64,000 bases of DNA from NCBI GenBank assembly GCA_030761205.1, contig JAULJL010000015.1, forward strand, positions 8,561,501 to 8,625,500, given 5' to 3'. Position numbers and translations under genes: made by a program. Source of the DNA: Fremontodendron californicum. Its lineage: Eukaryota > Streptophyta > Magnoliopsida > Malvales > Malvaceae. Below the pieces are notes generated by a model that saw nothing but the letters and a program-made list of their open reading frames with translations, ran no database searches and was not told where the DNA came from. Shown here one piece after another: positions 49,895 to 61,100 of this stretch; position 1 is the first letter of the stretch, and every line of letters starts with the position of its first letter.

Positions 49895-51617
49895 ATGAAT
49901 CGGTCACCGAAGAACATGGTTGAAACAGAATTTGTGCCCCGACGTGTGCCTCAGTTTTTCAAAGTCTTTGTTCAGCTTCTCCTCGAATCTGAAATCCTGG
50001 TGAGAATAAAATCTTAAATTTTATTTTCCCCCATTCTCCTCTGTTATATACACCCTTATCTTTTTTCTAATAGCTTTTTATTTTAGCATTTTAACAAAAT
50101 TAATTAGATGGCAATAGAAAACCTATTCGGTTTTGTTACTGTTCATGAATCCCATTTGTTGTCTGCTTACATTATTTACCTGAAATTACCTCAATGCATA
50201 CACATAGTTCAATATATGAGTGATTGTTTCGCACAAGTAATTTGTTGATTTTATTTGGATTCACACTACCCTAATTTTGACTTTGTAATGTTACTATGAT
50301 GTTTTATTCATGAATCCCATTTGTTTATTATTTTTTTGTGTCTACTGTGATGTTTTATTCTAAATCGATCATAGCCTCTGTTAATAATTCCTTTTAAAAT
50401 TGATATATGTTTGATGTCGAAAATATCTTCGTTCACCCTACATTCTCAATGTTACTAAAAAGGCAAAACCTATTCTAACATATACATTCACCTATTACCA
50501 CAAGTCATACAAAGAATTAGTTCAAACTGGTCATTTTATCTTCATTGCTTTAGCTAAATTCAATGTTTCGCTGCATGCTTATATTCAAACTTCCACAGAT
50601 TTATATTCAATTAAAGATATTACCCCAACGCTTTACGATTGAGTATATGGAAACAGTCCGAACCCCAACGATTGTTTATGTTAGAGGACCGTTGGGCGAT
50701 CCGCAAAAGATGAGATTGGTTAAAAGAAATCATAAATTGTGCTTCACTGATGGCTGGAAGAACTTTATGAAAAGCCATCATCTTCAATATGGCGATTTTG
50801 CAATGTTCACCTACAATTTTGACAAAACATTTTATGTACAATTTTATGGCAGATGTGCAACATTATTAACAACAGCCAATCTACTAAGCAGAATGCGTAA
50901 GTGTTCTTTCTTCCAACAATCTTATAAGTTATGGTCTCTAACTATTTTTTCCTATTTGTCTCATTAATAGCAACCACAACAAATCAGACAGACCAACCTG
51001 AATCGTCAACAAGAAAACAACAATCACACCCAACCACAGTCATGCTAAACAAGAAAAATGCAAAAACTCCATTAGGCAAGAAAAGGAACACATCCTCACA
51101 AACTATTGGTGAAAAACTGAAACAGAAAATTCGACCACCAAAAAAACAGCATCAATCAATTCCTGATGCATCACCAATTCATCATTTGATAGCTTCTAAT
51201 GCTGTGACTCCAGAGATTGAAGAAATCGAAATGCTGAATCCTCAATTTCAGTTCACCATGGTCTTCTCAACGGTTAATTCACCCTATCTTTTGGTAAACA
51301 ATTAAAGTTACCATTTATTACTATTGCTTTTCTATTGTTCCATTGTTATTAACTTATTTTGTTCTTTGTTTTAGCATGTTCCAAGAAGATTTGCTCAACA
51401 CAACCTACCACACCATCCCACAACACTGACCCTATCACTTCATGGCCAATAAAAGACATGGGCAGTTAAATATATCTGCAACAGCCATAATAAAATCTTC
51501 TCAGCAGGCTGGAGTACATTTGTACGAGATAACCATCTGAAGATCAAAGATCATTGCATCTTTGAACAAGTTGCTGCTTATGAACTAAAGGTGCAGATTA
51601 TTCAAGACAAAAATTAA
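49895..51617 (+). pseudogene. Two-domain B3 (REM-like) transcription factor gene inside the Helitron
   Basis: Proposed exons are 49895-49999, 50599-50896, 50971-51293 and 51375-51617, all bounded by GT-AG and in phase. The first B3 domain runs from RVPQFFKVFVQLLLES through ILPQRFTIEYM to LCFTDGWKNFMKSHHL and YGDFAMFTYN. A lysine-rich linker (KKNAKTPLGKKRN) follows. The second domain has VPRRFAQHNL, WAVKYICNSHNKIFSAGWSTFVRDNHL and DHCIFEQV. An in-frame TAA at 51450-51452 cuts the second domain just before its WAVKY strand; the frame reopens to TAA at 51615-51617. REM-type B3 proteins bind DNA in the nucleus. The first acceptor could instead be at 50614. Its end lies about 250 bp from the Helitron terminus, so it belongs to the element as captured or native cargo. 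The truncated product would keep one full B3 domain. Confidence 0.75.
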
Positions 51618-51835
51618 CCAAAGATATGATGTCTTCCTTCAAGCAGTCTAATTTTTTTTGAACAACTATTCTACTAGAATCGTATCTGATACTTTGCATA
51701 TATGATATCTCCTTCTGAACAACAAAACTCTTTTTGTTCAACTATTCTACCAGAACTGTATCTGATACTTCTTATGCTATTGCAGATATATACTTTGAAA
51801 TTTTACTATTAGTTTTCCAACTGTGATATCTTCGT

Positions 51836-51863
51836 CCGCAGCATAGCGCGGGTCTAATACTAG
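51836..51863 (+). other. Helitron 3' terminal hairpin and CTAG end
   Basis: CCGC (51836-51839) pairs with GCGG (51848-51851), followed 8 bases later by the terminal CTAG at 51860-51863 and a host T. This hairpin plus CTRR end is the defining Helitron termination signal. Confidence 0.88.
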
Positions 51864-52004
51864 TGATAGATAAATTTTCCATTCAACAGCATATTTTTTT
51901 AGAATTATCTTGAATCAAAAGACTTTTCACAATTTCTTTTTATAATTTTAACTAAGAACAAAAGAATAAATTTGTTTTGACTTTAACTTTGGGATAATAT
52001 GGAG

Positions 52005-54849
52005 TAGAGCTGGCAAAGCAGGTCCGAATTCGAGAACCAGTTCGAGTCGATCCTATATCGAATCTGATCCGATCTGAATTGACTAAAAGAGTCAAAGGCC
52101 CAAATCCAAAAAAAAAATCGAATGAGAAAAAACCTGAATCCGAGAAAACCCAAATTCAAAAAAGTTCGAATCCGAGAAAATCTGAATCTGAAAAAATCCA
52201 AACTCATAAAAGCCCGATCCGTTAGATCCGAGTCCGAGATCGATCCGATCCGAAACTCGTAAAAAATCGAATTTATAATTGAAAAAATTAAAATTTAATT
52301 ATATGATTTTATTTAAAATAAAAAATATATGAATGATAAAAAAATTTAATTTGTAAAAGTATATTTATAATTATTATACAATTATATCAATAATGTATTA
52401 TTAACAAAAACAATTAATATTATATCTTTAAATTGGATTTAACTTGAAACACATTAACTATAAATATCAAATATCTTTTAATACTATCCTTATTATATTT
52501 ACAATAATTAAACATAAAAAATAATATTATTAATTTGACATTTGAGAAAAAGAAAGGAGTTTAAAATGTTTTAGTATTTTTCAAAATATTATTAAAGTGA
52601 TTAAACGAAAAATGTTAAATTAAGAATAATTTAATCACAAGCTAATTAAGCTTAAGAGTTTGTCATTTCAAAATTAAGATCAATTCAAAACAAATATAGC
52701 TAACAGAATCAAAATACATGCTCTTAAATATATATATATATATGTTTAAAATATTTTTGAGACAAATTGACTTCTTTTCAAAAGCAAAGAAAACTTTCCA
52801 ATGAAGAGGGGATCGATCCCCTAAGTAAAGAGAGTCAGTAGCCACTGATCTCTGCAGGACAGTAAGGGATCAATCCCCTCAAGGAAATGATCGATCTCTT
52901 GACTCCAACGATCAAATTTTTTTAAAGAAGAAAAAAGAGGGGATCGATCCCATGCGTACTGCACTGACTTCCAAGTACGATTTTTTGAGAAAACAATGGC
53001 TCTATTTCGTATTAAATGATCCCAAACGGTCATATTTGATATTGAAGGCATAAAAAAGTGTTTTCTAACACTTCCAACACTAAGAGACTCCAAGTGAAGC
53101 AAATCAAAACAATAATGTTCATATTCTCTCTAAGCTTTCAAGTGTTCATTGTGCTTAAGCTCAAATTCATATTGTATTCATTTTATCATTGTAATAGTCT
53201 CTTCACTTATTATGCTTAAACTCAGCAAACACTTTCCTATTAGAGAATCATTTTAGTTTGCAAACAAATCTTCATTCTCTAAAATGGTTTGAGTTTTTGA
53301 GTGACTTGTTCTTAAAGATTTTGGTAGAATTCTTAAGGGGTTAAGAGGGTTCTATCTAAGCCTCAAAAAATAGTGATTGTAAGGTTGTACCTTAACTTCA
53401 AAGGTAATTTTTCACTAGTGGATTGGTGAAGCATCTTGGCAAGGAAGTGCCAAGAAGAGAGGACGTAGGCACAAAGTGGAAGTGCCGAACCTCTATACAT
53501 CGAGTGTTTGATCCTCTTTCCTTACTCTTTATTTTAATTACTTGTGTTGTTCATTTATTTCATATTAAATTTGATTTCTTAATTTTCATAAATTAAAAAT
53601 TCAAATTTATTAGTGAAAATTTTAAAAATCAATTCACCTCCCTCTTGGTTGATCTCTAGACTCGAGATAACAGATTCTATTATAAATAATCATTTACAAT
53701 ATATTATTATACTTATTCCATATTTAAATCTAAATTTTAATATACAAAAATATCATACAATTGAACTTCATCTTCATGTTTACTTATTCCACATTTAAAT
53801 CTAAATTTTATGTAATTTTATTCAGTTGAATTGATTTATTAATATTTATTTTGATTGAATTGATTTATTAATATTTATTAAAAAATAAATAAATTAATAA
53901 TATTAAATTAAAGTATAATTTATAGGTATATAATATTACTAATAATTTTAATACAATTAATTTAAATATCTTATTTTTAAACAAACTAAAATTAATATAT
54001 CATTATTAACTTTATATTAAATAATTTTAAATATTATGATTTGTTGGACTAGTGACTAAGCTCAATGAGTGGTTAAAAGTAAAAAGTCATTTATATAAAT
54101 GTCTAATGAGTTTTATTTATAACTTGTTTCATTCTAATGATTTTTTTTTTTAAAAATGTAGCCCAATAATTTTTTATTATTACTTTTTATAGTGTTATTT
54201 TATATGTATTTTAGCTCACTTATAAAAAAAAAATCTTTTATAATTATTAGTTATAACTATATTCATTATTCAGTATTAAATAACATAAAAGTAAAAAAAA
54301 TATAACTATATAATCATTGTAAAATAATAATAAATATTAAAATGTATAAATTATTTTTTATTCATATTATAGTAGATATATCGAAATTATATATTTAGCT
54401 TTTATTTTAACTTAAAAGATATTGTACCAAAAATAATAGACAATATTCAAAAACAAAATATTGATACTCAATGTATAAATAAAATTATTATATATTTTTA
54501 TATTTATATAAATATTTTATTATTTTTGTCATTATGTAAAAATAAAATTAATTATTACATTCAAAATTAAAAAAAAAAATATTTATTGCTTATAAAATTT
54601 CAAAATTATTTGAATCCGTCTAAGCCGGCCCGAACTCGAACCGATCCTAATCCGAAAAAGCTCATATCCGAAATGGCCCGAGCTCGAAAAAGCCCGAATT
54701 CGAAGTTATCTGAACTCGAAAAAGTCCGAATCCGAAGTTATCTGAATTCAAAAATATCCGAGTCCAAAATGATCCGAACCCGAAATAGTCTGAATCCGAT
54801 GAAAGCCCGATCCGAACCCGCCCGAACCGGCCTATTTGTGCCACCTCTA
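52005..54849. mobile_element. Non-autonomous hAT element (2,845 bp) with perfect 8-bp target duplication
   Basis: It starts TAGAGCTGGCAAAG and ends TTTGTGCCACCTCTA, a hAT-type terminal inverted repeat. The 8-bp duplication ATATGGAG lies on both sides (51997-52004 and 54850-54857). About 250 bp at each end are packed with CCGAA/TTCGG-type subterminal repeats (GTCCGAATCCGA, GCCCGAA), the usual transposase-binding architecture. The interior is AT-rich, encodes no transposase, and contains a nested LTR-like segment (about 52740-53672). Confidence 0.9.
52740..53672 (+). repeat. Copia (SIRE-like) LTR nested in the hAT element
   Basis: The right end (CAATTCACCTCCCTCTTGG, then TCTCTAGACTCGAGATAACA) and the segment GAGGACGTAGGCACAAAGTGG...GCCGAACCTC resemble SIRE-type copia LTRs in plants. 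It may start at TGTTTAAAAT (52743), which would pair with the terminal AACA, but flanking 5-bp sequences do not match, so the left end is uncertain. No internal retrotransposon coding follows, suggesting a solo LTR. The 5' part carries several palindromic GGGGATCGATCCCC-like boxes (52808-52965). Confidence 0.6.
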
Positions 54850-54857
54850 ATATGGAG

Positions 54858-55698
54858 TGAGCCTCACTGAATGGGCTGGTGATCCAACTGGACTCGTTTC
54901 TACATTTCCTCCAAGGTCCATAGTCCATACCATCTTATCTAACTTGGATTTAGCTTTTCTACTTTTTACTACTAGTTTTTATAAAGGAGGTGATTTCCAC
55001 TAGGCTTAAGATCATTAACAAAAACCCTTTCTATTTATTTATGGTGGGCTTCATACCAACTTTAAAAAAAAGGGGGGGGAAATTCTTCTGATGTTGTTGT
55101 ACATGGATCATGTAAGAGAATCAATCATTCTTTTCTATGACTAGAGTTTCTATTTTCTACAATATTCATCCAGGGGTTGTATATGGATCTGAACAGTTCC
55201 CAATCCTGGAAGTCCTGGATGCTTCTTTTTGGGGGGTGAGTACGTCCATTCATCTCTTAAGGGCATACAAATGATTTCCCAACTGTAGACACCAAATTCC
55301 CCCCACATTCCAAATTTCCCTGTTAGCAGCCCCACCAATATCAATGTAATCCAACACTTCCTTCAACAACATTAAAGAAAAGGCAATGGGCATTTTTGTA
55401 ACTCCAAAAGTCAATCTACTGCTCTTATGGTTTAGCCACCAACAAGCAATCTGTCGGTATTGGTGATTGGGAACCTCTTTTAGGTGTGCAGCAGTGTGCA
55501 CCTCTGAGTCACTGAAAGATTTGCCAGTCTATCTCTTACGGTCATTAATTGACCACAACTCTCTCTTTCTCTCTCTCTCTCTCTCTTATCTCTTATCTCT
55601 CCTCTCTCATTTATCCTTTCATATATATCTGGCTACAACTTCATATATAAATATATATATATATATATATATCACCTTCTAACTTAACAAAGGGGAGA
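54858..55698. other. Upstream region of the small secreted-peptide gene
   Basis: It includes a CT microsatellite at about 55559-55600 and an AT microsatellite at about 55645-55672, just before the start codon at 55699. Both types are common in plant promoters and leaders. I see no gene. Confidence 0.5.
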
Positions 55699-56202
55699 AT
55701 GGCCAACATTAAACTAAGCTACTTACTCATGCTACTCTTCACCTTCTTCCTTGCAGCACATGTAGTACAAGGTCATAATCAGCCCCCTAGCTGTTCCTTT
55801 CCTTACAATCTAACCATCTTCCCATTTTTTTTTGTGTGTTAATCCTCCTAGCAGATTTCTGACTAGGCTTTTAATGTAGGAAATGAATTTCCTAAGCTTG
55901 ACAGGAAGCTTTAATTATTAATATGTTCTTAAATTGGCTTGTTTTTTCTTGCACCAAATATTTAGTCTTGAGATGAGTTTAGCATTTACCTACAGTAAAA
56001 AAAATTATAATAGTTCTATTTATAAAACAAGGATTCTCTTCTTTTGTGCTTGCTAAACAATGTTGCATTGTTTTTGTTTTCATGCCACATTTAGGTTAGT
56101 TGTTAGGATATGCTTATGGTTTCCAATTTTGCAGGATCTAGAACTCAAGTAATACTTCCTTTCCAACAAGGGGTCTCTCATTCTCCTCCATGGCATTTGC
56201 AG
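55699..56202 (+). CDS. 5' exons of a small secreted peptide gene, possibly EPFL9/stomagen-like (partial)
   Basis: Exon 1 (55699-55771) encodes MANIKLSYLLMLLFTFFLAAHVVQ, a textbook signal peptide. It is followed by a GT donor and a pyrimidine-containing intron ending TTTTGCAG. Exon 2 (56135-56202) continues in phase with GSRTQVILPFQQGVSHSPPWHLQ and ends CAG|GTAAGG. This layout (signal peptide ending VVQ(A/G)SR, then a short propeptide exon) recalls EPFL9/stomagen, a positive regulator of stomatal density. However, the diagnostic cysteine-rich exon (CTYNECRGC) is nowhere between 56203 and the window end. The downstream sequence carries a solo LTR and a 5.6-kb gypsy element, so the last exon may lie beyond 64000 or be lost. 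Identity is uncertain; the signal-peptide and splice structure are well supported. Confidence 0.5.
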
Positions 56203-56476
56203 GTAAGGGAGTTTCAAAAGCACTGCTACAAACTACAAAATTTTAGCTTCATCTCTCATTACAAAATCCTTGCGTTTGCTTTACTTCTTTTTTATAATTG
56301 TAGACTTTCTGACTGAAACATCTTTGAAGCAACAGGGCAGCAATGAACCAAAGAGAGCAAATATTGCTTATAAATGACTTTTAAAACGAAGAGATGGTAT
56401 TTACCTGCTGAATGTATCTCTAGCTACAGGAGTTGATTTAATTTTCCAAATTATATATTGTTATTATTATTGAGCT
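56203..56476. other. Putative intron following exon 2 of the secreted-peptide gene
   Basis: It begins with a GTAAGG donor and is T-rich. No acceptor leading into a cysteine-rich exon was found before the LTR at 56477. Confidence 0.4.
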
Positions 56477-56985
56477 TGTCAAGCCCGTGAGGCCACTCAA
56501 GCATAAAGCTTAATAGAAATCAAATGAGTCTAATAAGTCGATCCAAGATCAAGACCATGGCCCAACCAAACGAGCTCAGGAACCACCAGTACCAAACCTC
56601 GAAACATGTAGGCGCCTTCCTCTCCCCTAGCAGTCACATCACCAGTCATCTCGGCGTCTACTTGGGACAGTGCAGGGCATTAAATGCCGCAACCTCTCCT
56701 CGACGGGTATTAAATGCAGCTGTCTGCCCGGTGAGACCCCCAAGATCGTTTGCTCCCGACGTCCAACCGAAGTCAGACATGTGGAACCGGGCAGGTCGCC
56801 CCAAACGGGTATAAAGAACTTTCTCGGAGACTGTCCAAGGATAATCTCTCTCTCTCACTCTCGAATCATCTCCTCCAAGTATTGACTTAGGCATCGGAGC
56901 ATACTCCGGAGCTCAACCTCCGACGCCCTATAATCTTTTTCCTTTATTTACAGGGCCTCAAACCACCAGGAGAATCACCTTGACA
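56477..56985 (+). repeat. Probable solo LTR, about 509 bp
   Basis: It starts TGTCAAGCCCGTGAGG and ends CACCTTGACA, giving a 7-bp terminal inverted repeat TGTCAAG/CTTGACA. It is GC-richer than its surroundings, contains a TATA-like GGTATAAAGA (near 56809), and ends in a leader-like run with GACTTAGGCATCGGAG, typical of Ty3/gypsy Tat/Ogre-type LTRs. The flanking five bases (GAGCT and CAAAA) do not match, so no target duplication is seen. Confidence 0.6.
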
Positions 56986-57164
56986 CAAAAAAGACATCAA
57001 AAATCATAAAAGAAAGTTATAAATGAAAGGGAGTATACATTAGTATAATTAAAGCAAAATACTGGAGCACTATAAAAATGTAAAAGGGAGCAAAATAAAG
57101 ATTATTACTGAATAAATTGTTGGAGCTGTGTGCTAGAATTGAAGAATCTGGATAAGAAATATGA

Positions 57165-57293
57165 AATTTAGTCCAGTTGGTTCATATAATTACTCTTTAG
57201 ATGTGACATCCAACAGGTTTGGGATTCGAATCCCAACATTTGTAACCATTTTCATATCCCCAGACTGTGAGCTTTTTTATATATAAAAAAAAC
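57165..57293 (+). mobile_element. Second copy of the tRNA-derived SINE
   Basis: It matches the intronic SINE at 33968-34104 in order and wording: TTAGTCCAGTTGGTT, GGTTTGGGATTCGAATCCCAAC (a B-box-like GATTCGAATCC), then CCAGACTGTGAGCTTTTTT and a short A tail. Target duplications are not clear for this copy. Confidence 0.6.
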
Positions 57294-57630
57294 ATAAATG
57301 ATTCAATATATATATCTATATATGTTATATCTCATGTGTATGTATTTTATTTGTTTCTAATTTTAAATTACCTCATAAATATATAATTATTATTTTTATT
57401 TAAGATTCGAAAAACATTTATGTCAAACAAACCTAGATATGTTATATGGTTCATAAAGAAATCACCATATTTTATATTACAAAACTGGAATAAAACAAAA
57501 GGCTAACTTTTGTAAAACAAGGAAAGAGTGTCAAGTCAACTATTACTTTCTTACAAGTTAGCCTTCATCACAGAGGGCAGAGCACAGGGCATCCAAGGGG
57601 TTATGCCATTGGTGGATACATTGGCATAGG
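57294..57630. other. AT-rich flank left of the gypsy element
   Basis: Nothing definable until about 57550. The last ~80 bases (57551-57635) are compositionally gene-like and continue, after removal of the gypsy insert and one target duplication, into 63220 onward without a stop in one plus-strand frame. Confidence 0.4.
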
Positions 57631-57635
57631 CAATG

Positions 57636-58134
57636 TGTCACGGACTAAACTTTACCTCAGTTAAATCTTAGTCCGTGCGGCACTTGGATGGACGATTCCA
57701 CACAAGTCAGCCAAGATCTCTCGCTTATCTGATTGAACAACAACAAGTTCTTAGTTAGTCTTAAGGCCACTTCTCCATATCGCGGGGCATAGCGGGTGCA
57801 CACCGGCGACCCCCGATGCCCCCAAAGAAAAAAAATGTTTTATTAATTTTGAAAAGAGTACATCGGATTACAAAAGATCATCGAGTCTTCCCTACCATCG
57901 TTCGGGCCATAGGGGCAGCCCTTGATGGTGGCCTAACACATACCTTAACCAGTGAGGCAGCCCAACAATCCGCCGACTGCTCACCCCCTATAAAGAGCTT
58001 AAGAGCTTTTACAGGACTTTTACTAAGAACCATTACAATGTTTGAAATGGGGACACTTTTTCCTAAGACAAAATGGCTACCCTTCCCTGGCACCTCTACC
58101 CGGTCATGGCCCTATACAAGGTTGGCTCATGACA
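57636..58134 (-). repeat. 3' LTR of the gypsy element
   Basis: 499 bp. In the element's orientation it begins TGTCATGAGCCAACC and ends GTTTAGTCCGTGACA. It is the LTR next to the polypurine tract. Short frames in it also occur in the other LTR and are not genes. Confidence 0.95.
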
Positions 58135-58147
58135 TCCTCCCCCACTC
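58135..58147 (-). other. Polypurine tract of the gypsy element
   Basis: On the minus strand it reads GAGTGGGGGAGGA directly before the 3' LTR, the primer site for plus-strand DNA synthesis. It overlaps the last codon of the integrase frame. Confidence 0.85.
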
Positions 58148-61100
58148 AATCAGTCGACGTCCTCGTTGACTTGGTTGCTAGGAATTCTTCAATTTTCTGC
58201 TTGAAGGCTCGCAAGTCAAGCTCTCTCTCCCAACTGATCTCCTCTGGACCTAATCCCTCCCATTTGACTAGATACTCTTTTATAGTCCTCCTAGACACTA
58301 TGGTTACCCTGTCGGCTAAGATCTCTTCAACTCGTCGCTCCGATGGAGGCTTCATGCTGATGGCTTCTCTCGTTGTCTGCCTTCGACTTGCATCTGAGAG
58401 GTCTGCATGATAAGGTTTCAAATTGCTCACATGGAACACCGGATGCACTTTCATCCACTTGGGTGGGTCAATCTTGTAGGAAGCATTTCCCACTTTGGAA
58501 AGGATAGTCACTGGACCTTCATATTTACGCATCAATCTTCGATCTCTCTTCCGCAGGAATCTTAGCTGTTCGGGCACTAGTTTGACTAGCACACGATCAC
58601 CAACCGAGTAGTGTTGTGCCCTTCGACCCTTGTCTGCCCACTTCTTCATGCGTTTGGAGGCCTTCTCTAAGTAAGCTCGGGCAATTTCCGTGTTCTGTCT
58701 CCATTCTTTTGTAAGATTGAAGGCTCGAGGGCTTTTTCCTCGATAGGGCTCTGTGGATATATGGGGTAGGCTGGGTTGTTGTCCGGAAACAATCTCAAAA
58801 GGACTCTTGTTGGTGGAGGAGCTCTTTCTAGCATTGAAGCAAAATTGGGCTATATCTAACAACGGGGCCCAAATTTTCTGATTTGCTTGTACAAAATGTC
58901 TCAGATACTCCTCTAGTAGCCCATTGAATCGTTCAGTTTGCCCATCTGTTTGTGGATGATAACTGGATGAGATGTTCAATTGTGATCCCAGTAGTTTGAA
59001 GAGTTCTCTCCAGAAATTCCCCGTGAATCTTGGGTCTCTATCACTGATGATACTTTGTGGTACTCCCCAATACTTGACCACATTCTTAAAGATTAGGCGA
59101 GCCGTGTCTTCCGCCGTACAATACTTCTGAGTTGGAATAAATGTGGCATATTTGGAGAAGCGATCAATCACCACCAAAATGGACCCGAGATCGCCAACTT
59201 TTGGGAGGCTAGAGATGAAGTCAAGGGAGATACTTTCCCACGGTCGTGTGGGCACTGGTAAAGGTTCAAGCATGCTTGCGGGTTTTCGCTTCTCTACCTT
59301 GTCTTGTTGGCAAATGAGGCAAGTCTTGGTGTAGACCGCCACATCTTCTCGCATTCGCGGCCAGTAGTAACCTTGTTTTAGTAGGGCAAAGGTCCATTGC
59401 CAACCCGGATGGCCGGCCCAAGGTGTGTCATGACATTCTCGCATGAGTTTTTGTCTCAAGTCCCCTGCTCTTGGCACAAACAAACGTGGCCCCTTTGTCA
59501 CTAGGGCCCCATTCTCCAACCAAAAGTACTTGGACTTCCCGTCTTCTACTAACTTCATAATGGAAACGGCCTACGGATCTTTCTTCAAATTCTCCTCAAT
59601 TGATTTTCGTATATCTGTGGTTACCTTAGTAGCTGACATTGGGGCGATTCTTCTAAGTGCTGCAAATTCTGCTCTTCTACTTAGCGCATCTGCCACTTGG
59701 TTGGTCTTTCCCGCTTTGTGTTCAAAATGAAAATCAAACTCGGCCAGAAACTCTTGCCATCTTGCTTGCTTAGCTGTTAGCTTCGGTTGAGTAAGGAAGT
59801 GGCTAACTGTTGTATTGTCGGTCTTGACAACAAAAGTGGAGCCTAATAGGTAGTGTCGCCATGCCCTTAAACAATGAATCACCGCTAGAAGCTCTTTCTC
59901 TTGGGCGGTGTATCTTCTTTCAGTCTCACTCAACTTCCTGCTCTCAAAAGCGATTGGGTGTTTCCCTTGTAGGAGTACCCCCCCCAATGGCAAAATCTGA
60001 TGCATCTGTTTGAACTTCAAAAGGCTTTTCAATATCAGGAAGGGCTAACACTGGGTCCTCCATCATCACTTTCTTTAGGTCCTCAAATGCCTCTTGGCAT
60101 TGGCTTGACCAATTCCACTTCTCTCCCTTTTTCAATAGATCAGTGAGCGCCGTTACCCTACGAGAATATCCTTCAACAAATCTTCTGTAGTAGTTTGCCA
60201 AACCCAAAAATGATCGTAGTTCACTGACATTCTTTGGGGTCGACCATTCTCTAATTGCCTTGACCTTGTCCATGTCCATCCGGATATGTCCCTGCTGGAT
60301 TAGGTGACCCAAGAAATGAATTTGGGTCTGAGCAAATGCACACTTCTCCCTTTTTACATATAACTGGTTCTCCCGAAGCCTTTCGAACACTAGCAGTAAA
60401 TGTTTCTCATGTTCCTCCAATGTTGAGCTATAAACCATGATGTCGTCCAAGTAGATGACAACAAACTTGTCGAGGTAATCATGGAACACCTGGTTCATAA
60501 GAGTACAAAACGTAGCCGGAGCATTGGTTAGTCCAAAAGGCATAACTAGGAATTCAAAAGCACCATACCGAGTTACACAAGTCGTTTTTGGTTCGTCCCC
60601 TTCCGCGATTCGCACTTGATGGTAACCAGACCTAAGATCAAGTTTGGTGAAGAATTTGGCGTGGGTCAACTGATCAAAAAGGTCCGCAATAAGAGGGATC
60701 GGGTACTTGTTCCTTACTGTGACCTTGTTCAGGGCCCTATAGTCCACACATAGCCGTAAACTTCCATCTTGCTTCTTTTGAAATAGCACGGGAGCTCCAA
60801 ATGGTGCCTTTGATGGTCTAATGAAACCAGCTTGTAATAGCTCATCCAACTGTTTTCTCAATTCAGCCAATTCCGGGGGAGCCATACGATAGGGACCTTT
60901 AGCTGGAGGTTTTACTCCTGGCAGCAATTCAACTTCATGGTCTACCGTTCTTCTAGGTGGTAGAACTTTAGGCAATTGTTCTGGCATTACACTCTGAAAC
61001 TCTTGCAACACCCGCTTTACTCCATCTGGCACGGAGTCTGAGTTAGCTTCCCCTTTATACATCGGCATGACTACATAAGAAGGTTCGCCCCTTTTTACTC

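Larger units (their letters stand above)
38057..51863 (+). mobile_element. Autonomous-type Helitron (decayed), about 13.8 kb
   Basis: The right end is clear: CCGCAGCATAGCGCGGG, a short GC hairpin, then GTCTAATACTAG at 51863 and a host T, the canonical plant Helitron 3' terminus. The best left end is TCCTATATATAAATTTTGG at 38057, preceded by A, giving the expected A-T insertion without target duplication. Between them, all on the plus strand, are a Rep/helicase gene, an RPA1-like gene and a B3-domain gene. The coding lesions mean this copy is probably immobile. The left end is less certain than the right. Confidence 0.8.

Noticed and set aside
52821..53102. Minus-strand 93-codon frame inside the hAT element
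   Set aside because: Falls in the nested LTR and has no transposase or other domain.
57816..58169. Frames starting MPPKKKNVLLILKR in both gypsy LTRs
   Set aside because: Present in both LTRs at the same place, antisense to the element; no domain. Considered LTR sequence.
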